DNA of 64,000 nt from DRWZ01 sp964601505 (GCA_964601505.1 CAZRNR010000001.1:53584-117583); one strand, 5' to 3'; counted from the first letter of the stretch, positions 45,048 through 54,128 are shown. The notes: generated by a model from the sequence alone, not told the origin. Numbers and translations: made by a program.

Positions 45048-45707
45048 CTATATTTTTTTATTTTTCATTATAGTTTCTTGCTTTTCCCTGAAAAATCCAA
45101 TAATTTCCAAAAAGGTATCTTCTGAATAATTTCTCTTGTATTTCCTAAGAAGATCTATTACAAAATTTGCCTCGATGGGTTTTATCTGTGTTCTAAAGTA
45201 GGAGAGCCAAAACGAAACAAACTGTGTTACATTCTGAGGTTTATCTGTTATTTTTGAAGATTCAAAATCAATGAGAACCGGTTTATTTTTTGAAACTATG
45301 ATATTTGTATATGGTCTATGCATTTCATCTTTAGATATGTTGAGTTTATCTAATTGTCTTGCCTGCATTAATATTTCTTCAAGAATATTTTGAAGTATTG
45401 GGCTAGGAGAGTTAAAAAACTCTTTTAGATGAGTTCCCTCTATAAACTCAGTAATTATAAAATCAAAACCATAAAGCAGCAGCTTTGGACCTATGTTTTT
45501 GATATTCACCCTTTCTATTATTTCTCCCTCTTTTCTGATTTTTTCAGAAAGGCTTGGTATTCGTGCTATTTTTATAATTACATCTTTCTCTTTGAACTCC
45601 CCCTTATATATTTTTCCCCTCCAGCCTTCCTTGAGGAATTTGCAGTTTTTTATCTTATTGTTAAGAAGTAAGTTTTCTCCCCTTTCGGGTAGAAATTTTG
45701 AAGTCAT
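45048..45707 (-). CDS. atypical Ser/Thr protein kinase, COG2112-like
   Basis: 219 residues. Kinase features are visible though divergent: glycine loop GWRGKIYKG (about 28-36), Lys in VIIKIAR (about 44-50), hinge ITEFIEG, a catalytic-loop equivalent HRPYTNII (about 134-141) and LIDFESS in place of DFG (about 148-154). HRPY.N with DFES is the pattern of the predicted archaeal-type kinase family COG2112. Its substrate is unknown. The gene overlaps the small upstream gene by an ATGA and precedes the adenosyltransferase gene by 4 nt. Confidence 0.7.
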   Translation of the reverse strand: MTSKFLPERGENLLLNNKIKNCKFLKEGWRGKIYKGEFKEKDVIIKIARIPSLSEKIRKEGEIIERVNIKNIGPKLLLYGFDFIITEFIEGTHLKEFFNSPSPILQNILEEILMQARQLDKLNISKDEMHRPYTNIIVSKNKPVLIDFESSKITDKPQNVTQFVSFWLSYFRTQIKPIEANFVIDLLRKYKRNYSEDTFLEIIGFFREKQETIMKNKKI

Positions 45708-45991
45708 TCAATAAACTTTTTTGCAAGAATAGACTTAACTAGCTCTTCTGTAAGGGACTTTGCTATTTCTGCATTACTTGCAGTAGGTTTGGGTTCAATG
45801 TTTCTTTCCTTCTCTATGGAAGCAAGAATCTTTGGAACAAATTCTCTGAGTATTTTAGCTTCTTCTGATATCGTGGTTCGTTCTGTCTTTATTACGCTTT
45901 CCCCATAACTAACTTTCCTGATGTTTCTGTTATGTAAAGAATCAGTTTTCGGGACTCCCCCCGTTCCTTTTATTTTTATTTCGTCCGCCAT
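45704..45991 (-). CDS. small protein, possibly FlgM-like
   Basis: 95 residues. The middle has TERTTISEEAKILREFVPKI and the end NAEIAKSLTEELVKSILAKK, which resembles the SEEAxxL and C-terminal helical pattern of anti-sigma-28 factor FlgM, but the match is weak. No signal or membrane segment. SD AAGGAGAT (complement of about 45999-46006) precedes the ATG. The stop overlaps the kinase start (ATGA). If it is FlgM it would restrain late flagellar transcription, consistent with fliL elsewhere in the window; it may be a different small regulator. Confidence 0.5.
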   Translation of the reverse strand: MADEIKIKGTGGVPKTDSLHNRNIRKVSYGESVIKTERTTISEEAKILREFVPKILASIEKERNIEPKPTASNAEIAKSLTEELVKSILAKKFIE

Positions 45992-46054
45992 GACTTTATC
46001 TCCTTGTATTTATATTCGGAAATTTTAAAAAATTTTTTAACGTTTTTTTTCTTT

Positions 46055-46843
46055 TTAGGAAATATTGTGATCTAAAGGACCGAACCCTTTACCTATGTTT
46101 AGAGATCTCTCAATGGCAAGTTGTAGAAAAGCTCTTGCTGACCTTATCGCTGTAATTACATCATTACCTTTTCCTATATTTGCACATATTGCTGCCGAAA
46201 AAGTACAACCTGTTCCATGTGTATTTTTTGTATTCACACGAGGATAAACCATCTTAGTAATCTCTCTATTGAAATATATTATATCAACCACTGAATCCTG
46301 ATAAAAGTTTATATGCCCACCCTTTAATACGACACATTTAGCTCCAAGACTATGGATGAATTTGGCGCAATCTATCATATCTTTTTCACTTTTTATCTCC
46401 ATACCTGATATTTTTTCTGCCTCGTACTTATTGGGAGTTATTATCAGACTTAGTGGAAGAAGTTCCTTTGAGAGAAGTTCAATTGCTTCTTCTTTCAGTA
46501 AAGCATACCCACTCTTTGAGAACATAACAGGATCTAATACGAGCTTTTCTATTTTAAAATCCTTTACAGCTTTCAGAACATTGTATATTATTTGAGGATT
46601 TGAAAGCATTCCTATTTTTGCGGAGTCAATACCAATATCTTCAGCTACTGCTCTTATTTGTTCATACACTACTTCCCCTGGTAAATCTACTATTTTGAAG
46701 ACTCCACAGGTGTTTTGAACAGTTATAGATGTTATAGCTGTCATACCGTAGACTTTCAAGGCAGAAAAGGTTTTTAGGTCGGCCTGTATGCCAGCTCCTC
46801 CGCTACTGTCACTTCCTGCTATTGTCAAACATCTTGTTATCAT
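46055..46843 (-). CDS. thiD: hydroxymethylpyrimidine/phosphomethylpyrimidine kinase
   Basis: 262 residues. It phosphorylates HMP and HMP-P in thiamine synthesis. The ribokinase-fold signatures LTIAGSDSSGGAGIQADLKTF (first block), KLVLDPVMFSKSG and NTHGTGCTFSAAI (about 207-219, phosphate-binding) are clear. It starts 2 nt after hpf and belongs to the metK-hpf-thiD unit. No TPP riboswitch is seen upstream. Confidence 0.96.
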   Translation of the reverse strand: MITRCLTIAGSDSSGGAGIQADLKTFSALKVYGMTAITSITVQNTCGVFKIVDLPGEVVYEQIRAVAEDIGIDSAKIGMLSNPQIIYNVLKAVKDFKIEKLVLDPVMFSKSGYALLKEEAIELLSKELLPLSLIITPNKYEAEKISGMEIKSEKDMIDCAKFIHSLGAKCVVLKGGHINFYQDSVVDIIYFNREITKMVYPRVNTKNTHGTGCTFSAAICANIGKGNDVITAIRSARAFLQLAIERSLNIGKGFGPLDHNIS

Positions 46844-46845
46844 TA

Positions 46846-47448
46846 TTATGTTATCTCAAAGACTATATATTTTTTTTCTCCTTGCTTGTATAAGACTTTC
46901 ACTTTACCATCAAAATCATTGAATATATATATTGGTAGTTTCTTCCCGCTCTTTTTCTTCTCAGTCTCCTCGAGAATGATTATGGCATCGTCTATAGAAA
47001 TAGGCTTTTCTATTTTCACCCTGGCCCTATCTATCTGTATTTCTTGAGATTCTTCTTCAGGTTGGTCATGAATTTCCTCTGTTATAGATATTTCTCTTTT
47101 ACTTTTCATGGCTTCCCTTATGATCTTTTCGAAATCCGTTTTGAGTTTTTCTATCTGCCTTTCTATCTCGTAAGCTAACTTATCTATAACAGCTCTCACG
47201 TCTTCTCCTTCATCCTCTGAATATATTGGGGGAAGATTGCTTTTTTTTACCGTAAGTATGACCTCGATTGATTTACTATCTCCTTCCTTTTTGGATATAA
47301 GGTAGATATTCGTACTCTCTCTTATACCTTCTGGGATCTTTAATATCACCTTGGAGAACTTCTCTCTGAAGTAATCCTTTATATACTCAGTTATCTTAGA
47401 ATTCCTTGCTATAAAAAATACTTTTACTCCATCTATTACTTCCTCCAT
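46846..47448 (-). CDS. hpf: ribosome hibernation promoting factor, long form
   Basis: 200 residues. The N-terminal RaiA/HPF fold runs to about 105 (DGVKVFFIARNSKITEYIKDY, RAVIDKLAYEIERQIEKLK), and a linker leads to the C-terminal HPF domain (about 148-200, KPISIDDAIIILEETEKK and VKVLYKQGEKKYIVFEIT). The long form promotes 100S dimer formation. SD AAAGGAG lies inside the end of metK. Placed between metK and thiD, it is likely transcribed with them. rsfS (36004) provides a second ribosome-silencing route. Confidence 0.92.
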   Translation of the reverse strand: MEEVIDGVKVFFIARNSKITEYIKDYFREKFSKVILKIPEGIRESTNIYLISKKEGDSKSIEVILTVKKSNLPPIYSEDEGEDVRAVIDKLAYEIERQIEKLKTDFEKIIREAMKSKREISITEEIHDQPEEESQEIQIDRARVKIEKPISIDDAIIILEETEKKKSGKKLPIYIFNDFDGKVKVLYKQGEKKYIVFEIT

Positions 47449-47451
47449 GTT

Positions 47452-48618
47452 TTATTTTACTCCTTTAACTTTTGGTTTTAGGGAAGAAAATTTTTCAACC
47501 TCTTCTGGTTTTAAAATCTCCCATGTAAAACCTTCTTCCTCTCTTCCAAAGTGCCCATATGTAGCTGTTCTTTCATATATTGGTCTTCTGAGGTCAAGAT
47601 ACTCTATAATATCTTTGGGTTTGAGTTTAAAGGTTTCCTTAACTACCTTTTCTATTTTTTCATCTGAGACTTTTGATGTTCCAAAGGTTTCAATTGTGAT
47701 ATGAACTGGGTCAGCGATTCCAATAATGTATGTTAGGCAAACCTCGCACTTTTTTGCGATTTTTGATGCCACTATTGTTTTAGCAATTTTTCTCGCCATA
47801 TAATTTGCGGATCTATCTACTTTTGTGGGATCTTTCCCTGAAAATGCTCCTCCACCATGTTTTGCATGACCGCCGTATGTATCTACAACTATTTTCCTAC
47901 CAGTTAACCCAGCATCCCCAAGTGGACCACCTATGACGAATCTCCCTGTCGGATTAACAAAGTAGTTTGTTCCAACTAAAAGTTCACTTGGTATAACTTT
48001 CTTGATCACTTCTTCTATAACAAATTCTTTTAGGTCTTGATATTTTATATCCTCTGCATGTTGTGTTGAAACAACAATAGTATGAACTCTTATAGGTCTC
48101 CCGTTTTCATATTCTATGGTCACTTGACTTTTACCATCTGGTCTAAGGAATGGTGCTTTCCCACTTTTTCTTACATTAGCTAATTCCCTTACTATCTTGT
48201 GAGCGAACGAAATCGTCATCGGCATAAGTTCTGGTGTTTCATCCACAGCGTAACCAAACATGGTCCCCTGATCACCTGCCCCAATTTCTCCTTCCTGTAG
48301 AACACCTCTGGCTATGTCTGGAGACTGTTTCTCCACACGTATAATTACTTCAGCTGTTCTCCAATCTATTGAGTTCTTCTCGTCTTCATAACCTACATCC
48401 TTTATAACCCTCCTTGCGATTGATTCAAAATCTATCTTTCCAGAAGATGTTATCTCTCCCGTAACAACAACCAAGTTTTTGCTTGCAAGGGTTTCACAAG
48501 CAACGCGTGAGAATTTGTCTTGCCTCAAAAACTCATCTAGTATTGCATCAGATATTTTGTCACAAAGCTTATCTGGATGTCCTTCTGTTACTGACTCTGA
48601 GGAAAATAGTTTTACCAT
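47452..48618 (-). CDS. metK: S-adenosylmethionine synthetase
   Basis: 388 residues. It makes SAM from methionine and ATP. Key blocks: FSSESVTEGHPDKLCDKISDA (N-terminal), GAGDQGTMFGYAVDETPELMP and GGPLGDAGLTGRKIVVDTYGG, with GGGAFSGKDPTKVDRSAN (in four parts) following. The four Asp/Lys metal and phosphate residues are intact. It precedes hpf by 3 nt. Confidence 0.98.
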   Translation of the reverse strand: MVKLFSSESVTEGHPDKLCDKISDAILDEFLRQDKFSRVACETLASKNLVVVTGEITSSGKIDFESIARRVIKDVGYEDEKNSIDWRTAEVIIRVEKQSPDIARGVLQEGEIGAGDQGTMFGYAVDETPELMPMTISFAHKIVRELANVRKSGKAPFLRPDGKSQVTIEYENGRPIRVHTIVVSTQHAEDIKYQDLKEFVIEEVIKKVIPSELLVGTNYFVNPTGRFVIGGPLGDAGLTGRKIVVDTYGGHAKHGGGAFSGKDPTKVDRSANYMARKIAKTIVASKIAKKCEVCLTYIIGIADPVHITIETFGTSKVSDEKIEKVVKETFKLKPKDIIEYLDLRRPIYERTATYGHFGREEEGFTWEILKPEEVEKFSSLKPKVKGVK

Positions 48619-48648
48619 AATCTCTTGATTTTAAAATTCGCTTTCCAG

Positions 48649-49068
48649 CTAATCTAATTCTCCAAATATTTTTTTTCTTATTTTATCTTTAAGATTGTTG
48701 ATCCTTCTTTTCCCTTCCTCTTTTGCAAATCCCAGCATGACCGCGATAACTTTTTTCGTGTCACCACCGTAGCTCTGTTTCATCCCTTGAAACAGCATAT
48801 ACATGTTTTTTGCCATATTTAACTGATAATTTATCTTGTTTTTTATATCGCTTATTTTCTGGGAAAAAAAGGAAGATCTGCCTTCTGTTTCTGTCCGAAC
48901 TTCAGGTTCTCTTGCCTCTGTAGTTTCTTGATATCTTGTTGCTTGATATATCTCTGTTTTTTCTTCCTGCTTTGTTTCTGTTTGATTATCAGGTTGCGTC
49001 TCTGTTGAATTAGATAATTCTTCTGCTTTGACTTTTTTCTTCGGGCTCCTCTTCTTCTTGCTTTCCAT
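48649..49068 (-). CDS. hypothetical protein with Thr/Glu-rich N-terminus
   Basis: 139 residues, not recognised. Residues 1-65 are disordered-looking and rich in Lys, Glu, Thr and Gln (MESKKKRSPKKKVKAEELS). Residues 65-139 form a probable helical region, SFFSQKISDIKNKINYQLN, then an FAKEEGKRRINNLKDKIRKKIF amphipathic segment. No signal or membrane segment. SD AAAGGAGG precedes the ATG. It lies 30 bp before metK. Confidence 0.65.
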   Translation of the reverse strand: MESKKKRSPKKKVKAEELSNSTETQPDNQTETKQEEKTEIYQATRYQETTEAREPEVRTETEGRSSFFSQKISDIKNKINYQLNMAKNMYMLFQGMKQSYGGDTKKVIAVMLGFAKEEGKRRINNLKDKIRKKIFGELD

Positions 49069-49166
49069 TTTATTTTCCTCCTTTTTATTTCACGCTTTCA
49101 AAATAATTATAATTCCCTTTAGATATGATTTTTTCAGTTTTAGATATTTTAGATTGAAGTCGGTTT

Positions 49167-49772
49167 TTATTGTCTCTTTGTAATACCGTTGTATATTATT
49201 TCCCAAAATATTTTGCCTATTTCTTTAGGAGTGTATCCTTTTTCTTTTGAAAACCAGTGGTATATCCAATTTATCATACCAAGAACAGCAAAACCTATCA
49301 TTTTAGGTTCTATATCATCTCTAATTTTGCCTTCTTTTTGGGCTTCTTCAATTATTTTACGTAGGATGTTTTCATACTTGTCTCTAAATTCTTTTATTTT
49401 TGATTGCCATTTTTTGGGGAGTGCTTTTTGTTCATTGAAAAATACGCTTGCTTTATCTATGTTTTCTGTTAGAACTTCTATATGTTTCTTTATGAATTTT
49501 TCCAATTTATTTTGAGGAGAAGTTTTCTCATCCATTATTTTCGATACGTTTCTAACAAATCTTTCCCCTTCATTTTCGATGAGTTGATATAGTATATCAT
49601 CTTTACTTTTAACCCAATAATATATTGCTCCTTTTTCTATTCCGATTTCATTTGCTATATCTTGGATAGAGGTGGCATTGAAACCTTTTTCCCTGAAGAG
49701 TCTCGCTGCTACGTTTAGAATTTCGGGTATCCTGTTTTTTCTATAGTTTCTTGTTTCTTCTTGATTACGCAT
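49167..49772 (-). CDS. TetR-family transcriptional regulator
   Basis: 201 residues. The TetR_N helix-turn-helix is at about 14-60: IPEILNVAARLFREKGF, TSIQDIANEIGIEKGAIYYWVKSKDDIL. The C-terminal ligand domain ends GMINWIYHWFSKEKGYTPKEIGKIFW, resembling the acyl-CoA/fatty-acid-type (KstR2-like) branch. A TATTTT box at 49778-49783 precedes the ATG by 5 nt. An AT palindrome nearby (49811-49824) is low-complexity. Ligand and targets are unknown. Confidence 0.88.
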   Translation of the reverse strand: MRNQEETRNYRKNRIPEILNVAARLFREKGFNATSIQDIANEIGIEKGAIYYWVKSKDDILYQLIENEGERFVRNVSKIMDEKTSPQNKLEKFIKKHIEVLTENIDKASVFFNEQKALPKKWQSKIKEFRDKYENILRKIIEEAQKEGKIRDDIEPKMIGFAVLGMINWIYHWFSKEKGYTPKEIGKIFWEIIYNGITKRQ

Positions 49773-49777
49773 TTCTG

Positions 49778-49783
49778 AAAATA
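49778..49783 (-). promoter_or_regulatory. candidate -10 for leaderless tetR mRNA
   Basis: TATTTT on the minus strand, then CAGAA and the ATG (N5). No Shine-Dalgarno is present. Confidence 0.3.
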
Positions 49784-49886
49784 GTCTTGCTGAAAATTTT
49801 TTTTATTACAAATAATATATTATTTTTTCTATTACATATTTGAAATTTTCGGGAATTTGAATGATTATTCAAGGAGGTAGGTTCTT

Positions 49887-50255
49887 ATGCCAATATATGA
49901 ATACATATGTAGGAAATGTGGTTTAAGAAATAGCTTTCTTGTTTATCCTTGGGAAGATGAAAGATTGTCTTGTAAGAGATGTGGAAGTGGGGATATGCAG
50001 AAGATAATATCAAAATTTGCAAAGCTTAGGTCAGATGAGCAGAGAATTGAAAGTACAGTTGAAGACGCAATGAGAAGTGTAGACCTGAATAATCCTGATA
50101 GTATAAAAAGCTGGATGAGGAAAACATTAAAGGATTATCAGGACGAGATAGGTTCGGATGTGGATATAGATGAAGCTGTTGAGAGTATTAGTGAGGAGAT
50201 AGGAAAGGGAGAAGGAGAAGAATCGGAAGCTGAGAGCCAATCTGAAGATTATTGA
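49887..50255 (+). CDS. FmdB-type zinc-ribbon regulatory protein
   Basis: 122 residues. The N-terminus MPIYEYICRKCGLRNSF with CKRCGSGDMQKIISKFAKL is the FmdB/CxxC zinc ribbon (four Cys at about 8, 11, 29, 32). The rest is an acidic helical tail ending SEAESQSEDY. These proteins are proposed regulatory or metal-site proteins. SD AAGGAGGTAGG before ATG 49887 fixes the start. It faces a small membrane protein gene whose end abuts its own. Confidence 0.88.
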   Translation: MPIYEYICRKCGLRNSFLVYPWEDERLSCKRCGSGDMQKIISKFAKLRSDEQRIESTVEDAMRSVDLNNPDSIKSWMRKTLKDYQDEIGSDVDIDEAVESISEEIGKGEGEESEAESQSEDY

Positions 50256-50474
50256 TTATTTTGTTTTGGATTCTCTGAAAAATTCAAAGAGAATCCTCAC
50301 AAAGAATATTGTAAGAATGACTGCAACTGGGAACAACGCAAATGCTCCTGATATGTGTTCATCTTCTATTGTTCTGGCATACATCAAAACCCCGAATATA
50401 ACTATGGTAATAGGTAGAGCGTAAGCTATGGAGCTAAGTATAAAACTAAAATATTTATTTCTGTTTTCGCTCAT
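50256..50474 (-). CDS. small two-helix membrane protein
   Basis: 72 residues. Two hydrophobic segments (about 10-30 and 40-62) with a short loop TIEDEHISG and basic C-terminus. No family recognised. The ATG is not preceded by an SD; a TATAAT-like box (TATAATATTT) is about 16 nt upstream. Its stop abuts the FmdB stop. It may be a small hypothetical membrane protein of unknown role. Confidence 0.6.
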   Translation of the reverse strand: MSENRNKYFSFILSSIAYALPITIVIFGVLMYARTIEDEHISGAFALFPVAVILTIFFVRILFEFFRESKTK

Positions 50475-50547
50475 GGAATAGTTTAAATATTATATAAAAG
50501 GTTAATATTACTCAATGAAGGATTGTTAAATTTTGTAAAAGAATGAT

Positions 50548-50553
50548 TATTAT
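50548..50553 (+). promoter_or_regulatory. candidate -10 for leaderless HDOD gene
   Basis: TATTAT at 50548-50553 precedes the ATG at 50560 by exactly 6 nt, and TTGTTA at 50523-50528 may act as -35 with a 19-bp spacer. There is no SD. Confidence 0.4.
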
Positions 50554-50559
50554 ACAGTT

Positions 50560-51432
50560 ATGAATCTGAACATAACTGATAAGGATATAAAAGATGCGAT
50601 AGAGAAAGTGCCCGCTTTGCCTAATATTATTGTAAGAGCACTCGAAAAAATCAGGAATCCAACTTCTTCTGCTAAGGATATAGCTGAGGAGATTGCAAAA
50701 GACCCGATACTTTCATTGGATATTTTAAAAATAGCTAATTCTCCGATATATGGTTTTTCAAGAAGAATATCATCCCTGGAGCATGCTATATCTTTGCTAG
50801 GATTTAAATCGGTTGAATCGGTAATATTATCTGCTTACTCAAAAAGTGTTTACAATGTTGAACTGAGAAATTTTAAGATAAAGAGGGGGGAACTTAGCTT
50901 GCAATCTTTTCTTGGAGCATATATATCAAAAATCTTGAGTAGGAAATTTTTCCCTGATGTTGAAGAAATATCTTTCACAGCCTCTGTTATGAGGAACCTT
51001 GGAAAGATAAGTATGGATTTTATCCTTTCAAAACATATCGAGAGGGTAAAAGCAGAACTTATGTATGATAAAGATTTTCAAAGAGTGGAAAAGAAGGTTG
51101 TGGGTTTTACGAGTTCTGAACTCACTTTAATAATCCTTGAAATGTGGAAGGTTCCAGAGGATATAAAATTTATAGTCTCAAAGTTTAATAAGCTCAACAT
51201 CATTAAAGATAAGAATAGTAATTCATACAAGGCCTGTGTAAGTGTTCATGTTGGAGATAGGGTAGCTCAGATGACAGGAGTTGGTGCGGGAATTGATAAT
51301 TTATCATATGAGATAGATCAGGAAATATTTAAATTTACAAAGATAAGACAAGATGACATAGAAGAACTTCTTCAGGAAGCTGTAAAAGCTTATCCGAAGT
51401 TAGAGTCTGAATTGAAGGAAACCATTATATGA
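50560..51432 (+). CDS. HDOD-domain protein
   Basis: 290 residues. The HDOD fold is present: LPNIIVRALEKIRNPTSSAKDIA, LDILKIANSPIYGFSRRISSLEHAISLLGFKSVE (in parts) and FTASVMRNLGKISMDFI near 150, where the HD metal residues are typically lost. HDOD proteins act in signalling and motility decisions. It is directly upstream of the chemoreceptor-like gene, suggesting a signalling pair. The ATG has no SD but a TATTAT box 6 nt before it. Confidence 0.86.
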   Translation: MNLNITDKDIKDAIEKVPALPNIIVRALEKIRNPTSSAKDIAEEIAKDPILSLDILKIANSPIYGFSRRISSLEHAISLLGFKSVESVILSAYSKSVYNVELRNFKIKRGELSLQSFLGAYISKILSRKFFPDVEEISFTASVMRNLGKISMDFILSKHIERVKAELMYDKDFQRVEKKVVGFTSSELTLIILEMWKVPEDIKFIVSKFNKLNIIKDKNSNSYKACVSVHVGDRVAQMTGVGAGIDNLSYEIDQEIFKFTKIRQDDIEELLQEAVKAYPKLESELKETII

Positions 51433-51514
51433 GGTTTTGAACGGTACATATTATTTTACTTATAAAACTATACATTTAGGTTTTCAATTTTGCTTCGTTT
51501 TAATCTGGAACTTT

Positions 51515-51520
51515 TAAAAT
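51515..51520 (+). promoter_or_regulatory. candidate -10 for leaderless chemoreceptor-like gene
   Basis: TAAAAT at 51515-51520, N7, then the ATG at 51528. TTGCTT at 51490-51495 could be a -35 with a 19-bp spacer. Confidence 0.35.
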
Positions 51521-51527
51521 AGTTTTT

Positions 51528-53636
51528 ATGAGGACTTCTTCTTTAAATTTGAAGCTTATATCTTTGACGGTAGGAACAATATTGATTGTTATATTTATGT
51601 TTAGTGGGCTTGTGTATGTGAACTTTAGGGAGATATTCAGAAAGCAACTTGTTGATAAGGGTGTACAACTTGCAGATTTTTTAAATAAACATTCATCTAT
51701 ATCCTATGGAATAATGGCTGAGGAGAGATTTTTACTTTCGGAAGCAATAAATCTATTTATGAGAGATGAAGACGTTATTTTTGCTTCAGCTATAAATAGG
51801 AATGGGGATATATTGGCTTTTAGAACAAAAAACGATAAGATTGTTCCAGATATGTCTTGGTTTATATCAGGTATGGTTTCTGGTAATGTTATTTCTGATA
51901 GTAGAAGGATAATTGAAAGAACAACTTCAACTGGGGAGGAGGTGATTATTTTCTTTTATCCGGTTAAGAGTGAGGGTTTAATAAAAGAGGAAGGGAGCTC
52001 GGTAAAAGGATATACTGTTCTTGTTATGACACTTCAAAATTTCTATAAAGATTTTTCCAGAAGGATTATGAATATAAGTTTTATAATAGGTATCATTACA
52101 GTTATAACGATTGTGGTGATATCATATCTCATAAGGAGTAACCTTAGGCCATTGATTGAACTGAAGGAGAAGGCGGAGAAAGTTTCAAAAGAGGGGGAAC
52201 TTAGGGAAAAAGTAGAGGTTGAAACCGGAGATGAAGTTCAGGAGATAGCTGATTCTTTCTCTCGCATGATAGATATGCTTAAGAACGAAATACATAATAT
52301 AAAAATAGTATCAAAGAAACTTTCAGATATGTCTCATGAAGTTTTTAAAGCTATGGAAAAGATAAATAGCAATACAGGTGAGCAGAATTCAAAAATTCGC
52401 CAGATTGAATCGCTAGTTGATAGTATCCATGAACGTGAGCTCAGTACTGTAACCCATATTGATTCTGTTATCGAAGCTATAGAATCTGTTCTTCGCAGAA
52501 TAAGTGAAATAGATGACTCTTTATCTTACATCAGAAATTCCTTGCAGACATTTCCCCAGAAAATGGATGAATTTTCTTCTGGGATACTCGAGCTTAAGAG
52601 GGTAGGGGATGAATTTGGGGAAACGGACAGAATTATTTCAAATGTAGATGATTTTTCAAGAAATTTTAGTGCTGTGAAGAAGGTTTTAGCCGAGGCTTCA
52701 GAAGAAGCTCGGGAGATTAATCTACTTTTTGATGTTGTGAATGAGGGAATTTATCAGATAATTTCTGAATCTGATAACATAAGTTCTTGTGTGATAAACA
52801 CTCGGAAGCTTAGAAATGAGCTTTCTGAACTCTTGAGTTCGGCTCAAAAGGAAATAGAAGATATAACCAGTGTAGTTTTTGAATTACTTGATTTTACAGA
52901 TGATACGAATATGCTTGCTATAAACGCATCCATAATAGCGTCCCATGAAAAAGGAGAAAAAGGGAAAGAGTTTGGAGTGGTTGCTGAAGAAATAAAAAAA
53001 CTATCCCAAGACACAGAGAGTAAAATTAGAAATATAAGAGATAAAATCAGGTCAATAAAACAAAAGATTTCATCGGCTTCAAGAATATCTGATGCCAACA
53101 TTGAGGAGAAAATTGTAGATATCTCTAATACAAAAGAAAGTATTTCAGCTGGTATAAATAAGGCTAAGAATATGGTAGAAGATCTAAAGGGAAAGTTTAA
53201 TAAACTTTTGAATGATATAGAGAAATCCGAACAAGGATTATCAACTTTTGATTTTGCTGTGAATTCAATTCGTGATTTATCTCAAAAAATTATCAAGTTT
53301 GTTGAAGTTGCAAGGAGAGATGTTGAGAGAGCCGAGCCAATTGTCAGGGAACTTAATTCTTCTGTCTTAAAAGTGCTAGATGAAATTCAAGGTATAAATG
53401 AGAAGATAAAAAAGGCTACCCCTGCTATAACCAAGTTTACAAGTGAGCTTTTGAGTGTGAAAGAAGAATCAAGATCCCAATTTTCTGAAATAGAAAGTAT
53501 AAAGGATAAGACGAAGGATCTGGGGAACATAATATATGAGATAAATAAAACAGTTATATTTTCACTATCTAAAGTCAAAACTGTTTCGGAATTAGGAGAA
53601 AAACTTGAGACAATTACGAAGCGCTATAAGACATAA
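51528..53636 (+). CDS. methyl-accepting-chemotaxis-like protein
   Basis: 702 residues. Hydrophobic segments at about 8-30 and 182-205 flank a periplasmic sensor of about 150 residues, followed by a HAMP domain (about 205-260, with PLIELKEKAEKV). The signalling region contains MLAINASIIASHEKGEKGKEFGVVAEEIKKLS (in parts, about 462-493), a version of the MCP hairpin tip with TNLLALNAAIEAARAGE changed, so coupling to CheA/CheW may differ. Its stop and the start of the hldE-like gene overlap (TAATG). It is the second gene of the HDOD unit. Confidence 0.8.
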   Translation: MRTSSLNLKLISLTVGTILIVIFMFSGLVYVNFREIFRKQLVDKGVQLADFLNKHSSISYGIMAEERFLLSEAINLFMRDEDVIFASAINRNGDILAFRTKNDKIVPDMSWFISGMVSGNVISDSRRIIERTTSTGEEVIIFFYPVKSEGLIKEEGSSVKGYTVLVMTLQNFYKDFSRRIMNISFIIGIITVITIVVISYLIRSNLRPLIELKEKAEKVSKEGELREKVEVETGDEVQEIADSFSRMIDMLKNEIHNIKIVSKKLSDMSHEVFKAMEKINSNTGEQNSKIRQIESLVDSIHERELSTVTHIDSVIEAIESVLRRISEIDDSLSYIRNSLQTFPQKMDEFSSGILELKRVGDEFGETDRIISNVDDFSRNFSAVKKVLAEASEEAREINLLFDVVNEGIYQIISESDNISSCVINTRKLRNELSELLSSAQKEIEDITSVVFELLDFTDDTNMLAINASIIASHEKGEKGKEFGVVAEEIKKLSQDTESKIRNIRDKIRSIKQKISSASRISDANIEEKIVDISNTKESISAGINKAKNMVEDLKGKFNKLLNDIEKSEQGLSTFDFAVNSIRDLSQKIIKFVEVARRDVERAEPIVRELNSSVLKVLDEIQGINEKIKKATPAITKFTSELLSVKEESRSQFSEIESIKDKTKDLGNIIYEINKTVIFSLSKVKTVSELGEKLETITKRYKT

Positions 53637-54127
53637 TGAGAAGTATAGAGGAAAAAATATTAGAAGATATCAATTCTGCAATAATTACATCAAAAAGAGC
53701 AAGGGAGCAGGGTAAAAAGATAGCTTTTACAAACGGCTGCTTTGATATATTACATGCTGGGCATATAAAAACATTCATAGAGGCAAAGAAAAATGCGGAT
53801 ATTCTTTTCGTTGGAATTAACACCGATGATTCTGTGAGAAAAATAAAGGGAGAAAAAAGACCGGTTATCCCTTTGAGTTTGAGGAAAATTGTTGTTGCTG
53901 CTTGTGAATTCGTAGATTATGTAGTCCCATTTTCAGATGAAACGCCATATAAACTTATAGTTGCTATAGAACCAGATATCATTGTTAAAGGAGAAGATTG
54001 GGAAGAAGATAAAATAGTAGGAGCTGATTTCGTCAAGAGCAAAGGAGGAAAAGTTCTGAGAGTCAAACTTGTTGAAGGTATCTCTACAACAAACATAATC
54101 CAAAAGATAATAGATACTTTTAAGTGA
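53636..54127 (+). CDS. rfaE2: D-glycero-beta-D-manno-heptose-1-phosphate adenylyltransferase
   Basis: 163 residues. TNGCFDILHAGHIKTFIEAKK (nucleotidyltransferase HxGH motif, about 31-44), INTDDSVRKIKGEKRP, VKGEDWEED and GISTTNIIQKI at the end mark the C-terminal (RfaE2) domain of HldE. It makes ADP-heptose for LPS inner core and supports the diderm assignment. It is separate from the kinase domain, unlike E. coli HldE. The ATG overlaps the chemoreceptor stop. Confidence 0.94.
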   Translation: MRSIEEKILEDINSAIITSKRAREQGKKIAFTNGCFDILHAGHIKTFIEAKKNADILFVGINTDDSVRKIKGEKRPVIPLSLRKIVVAACEFVDYVVPFSDETPYKLIVAIEPDIIVKGEDWEEDKIVGADFVKSKGGKVLRVKLVEGISTTNIIQKIIDTFK

Positions 54128-54128
54128 T

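Noticed and set aside
49811..49824. AATAATATATTATT as the TetR operator
   Set aside because: It is a pure A/T palindrome, expected by chance in this composition.
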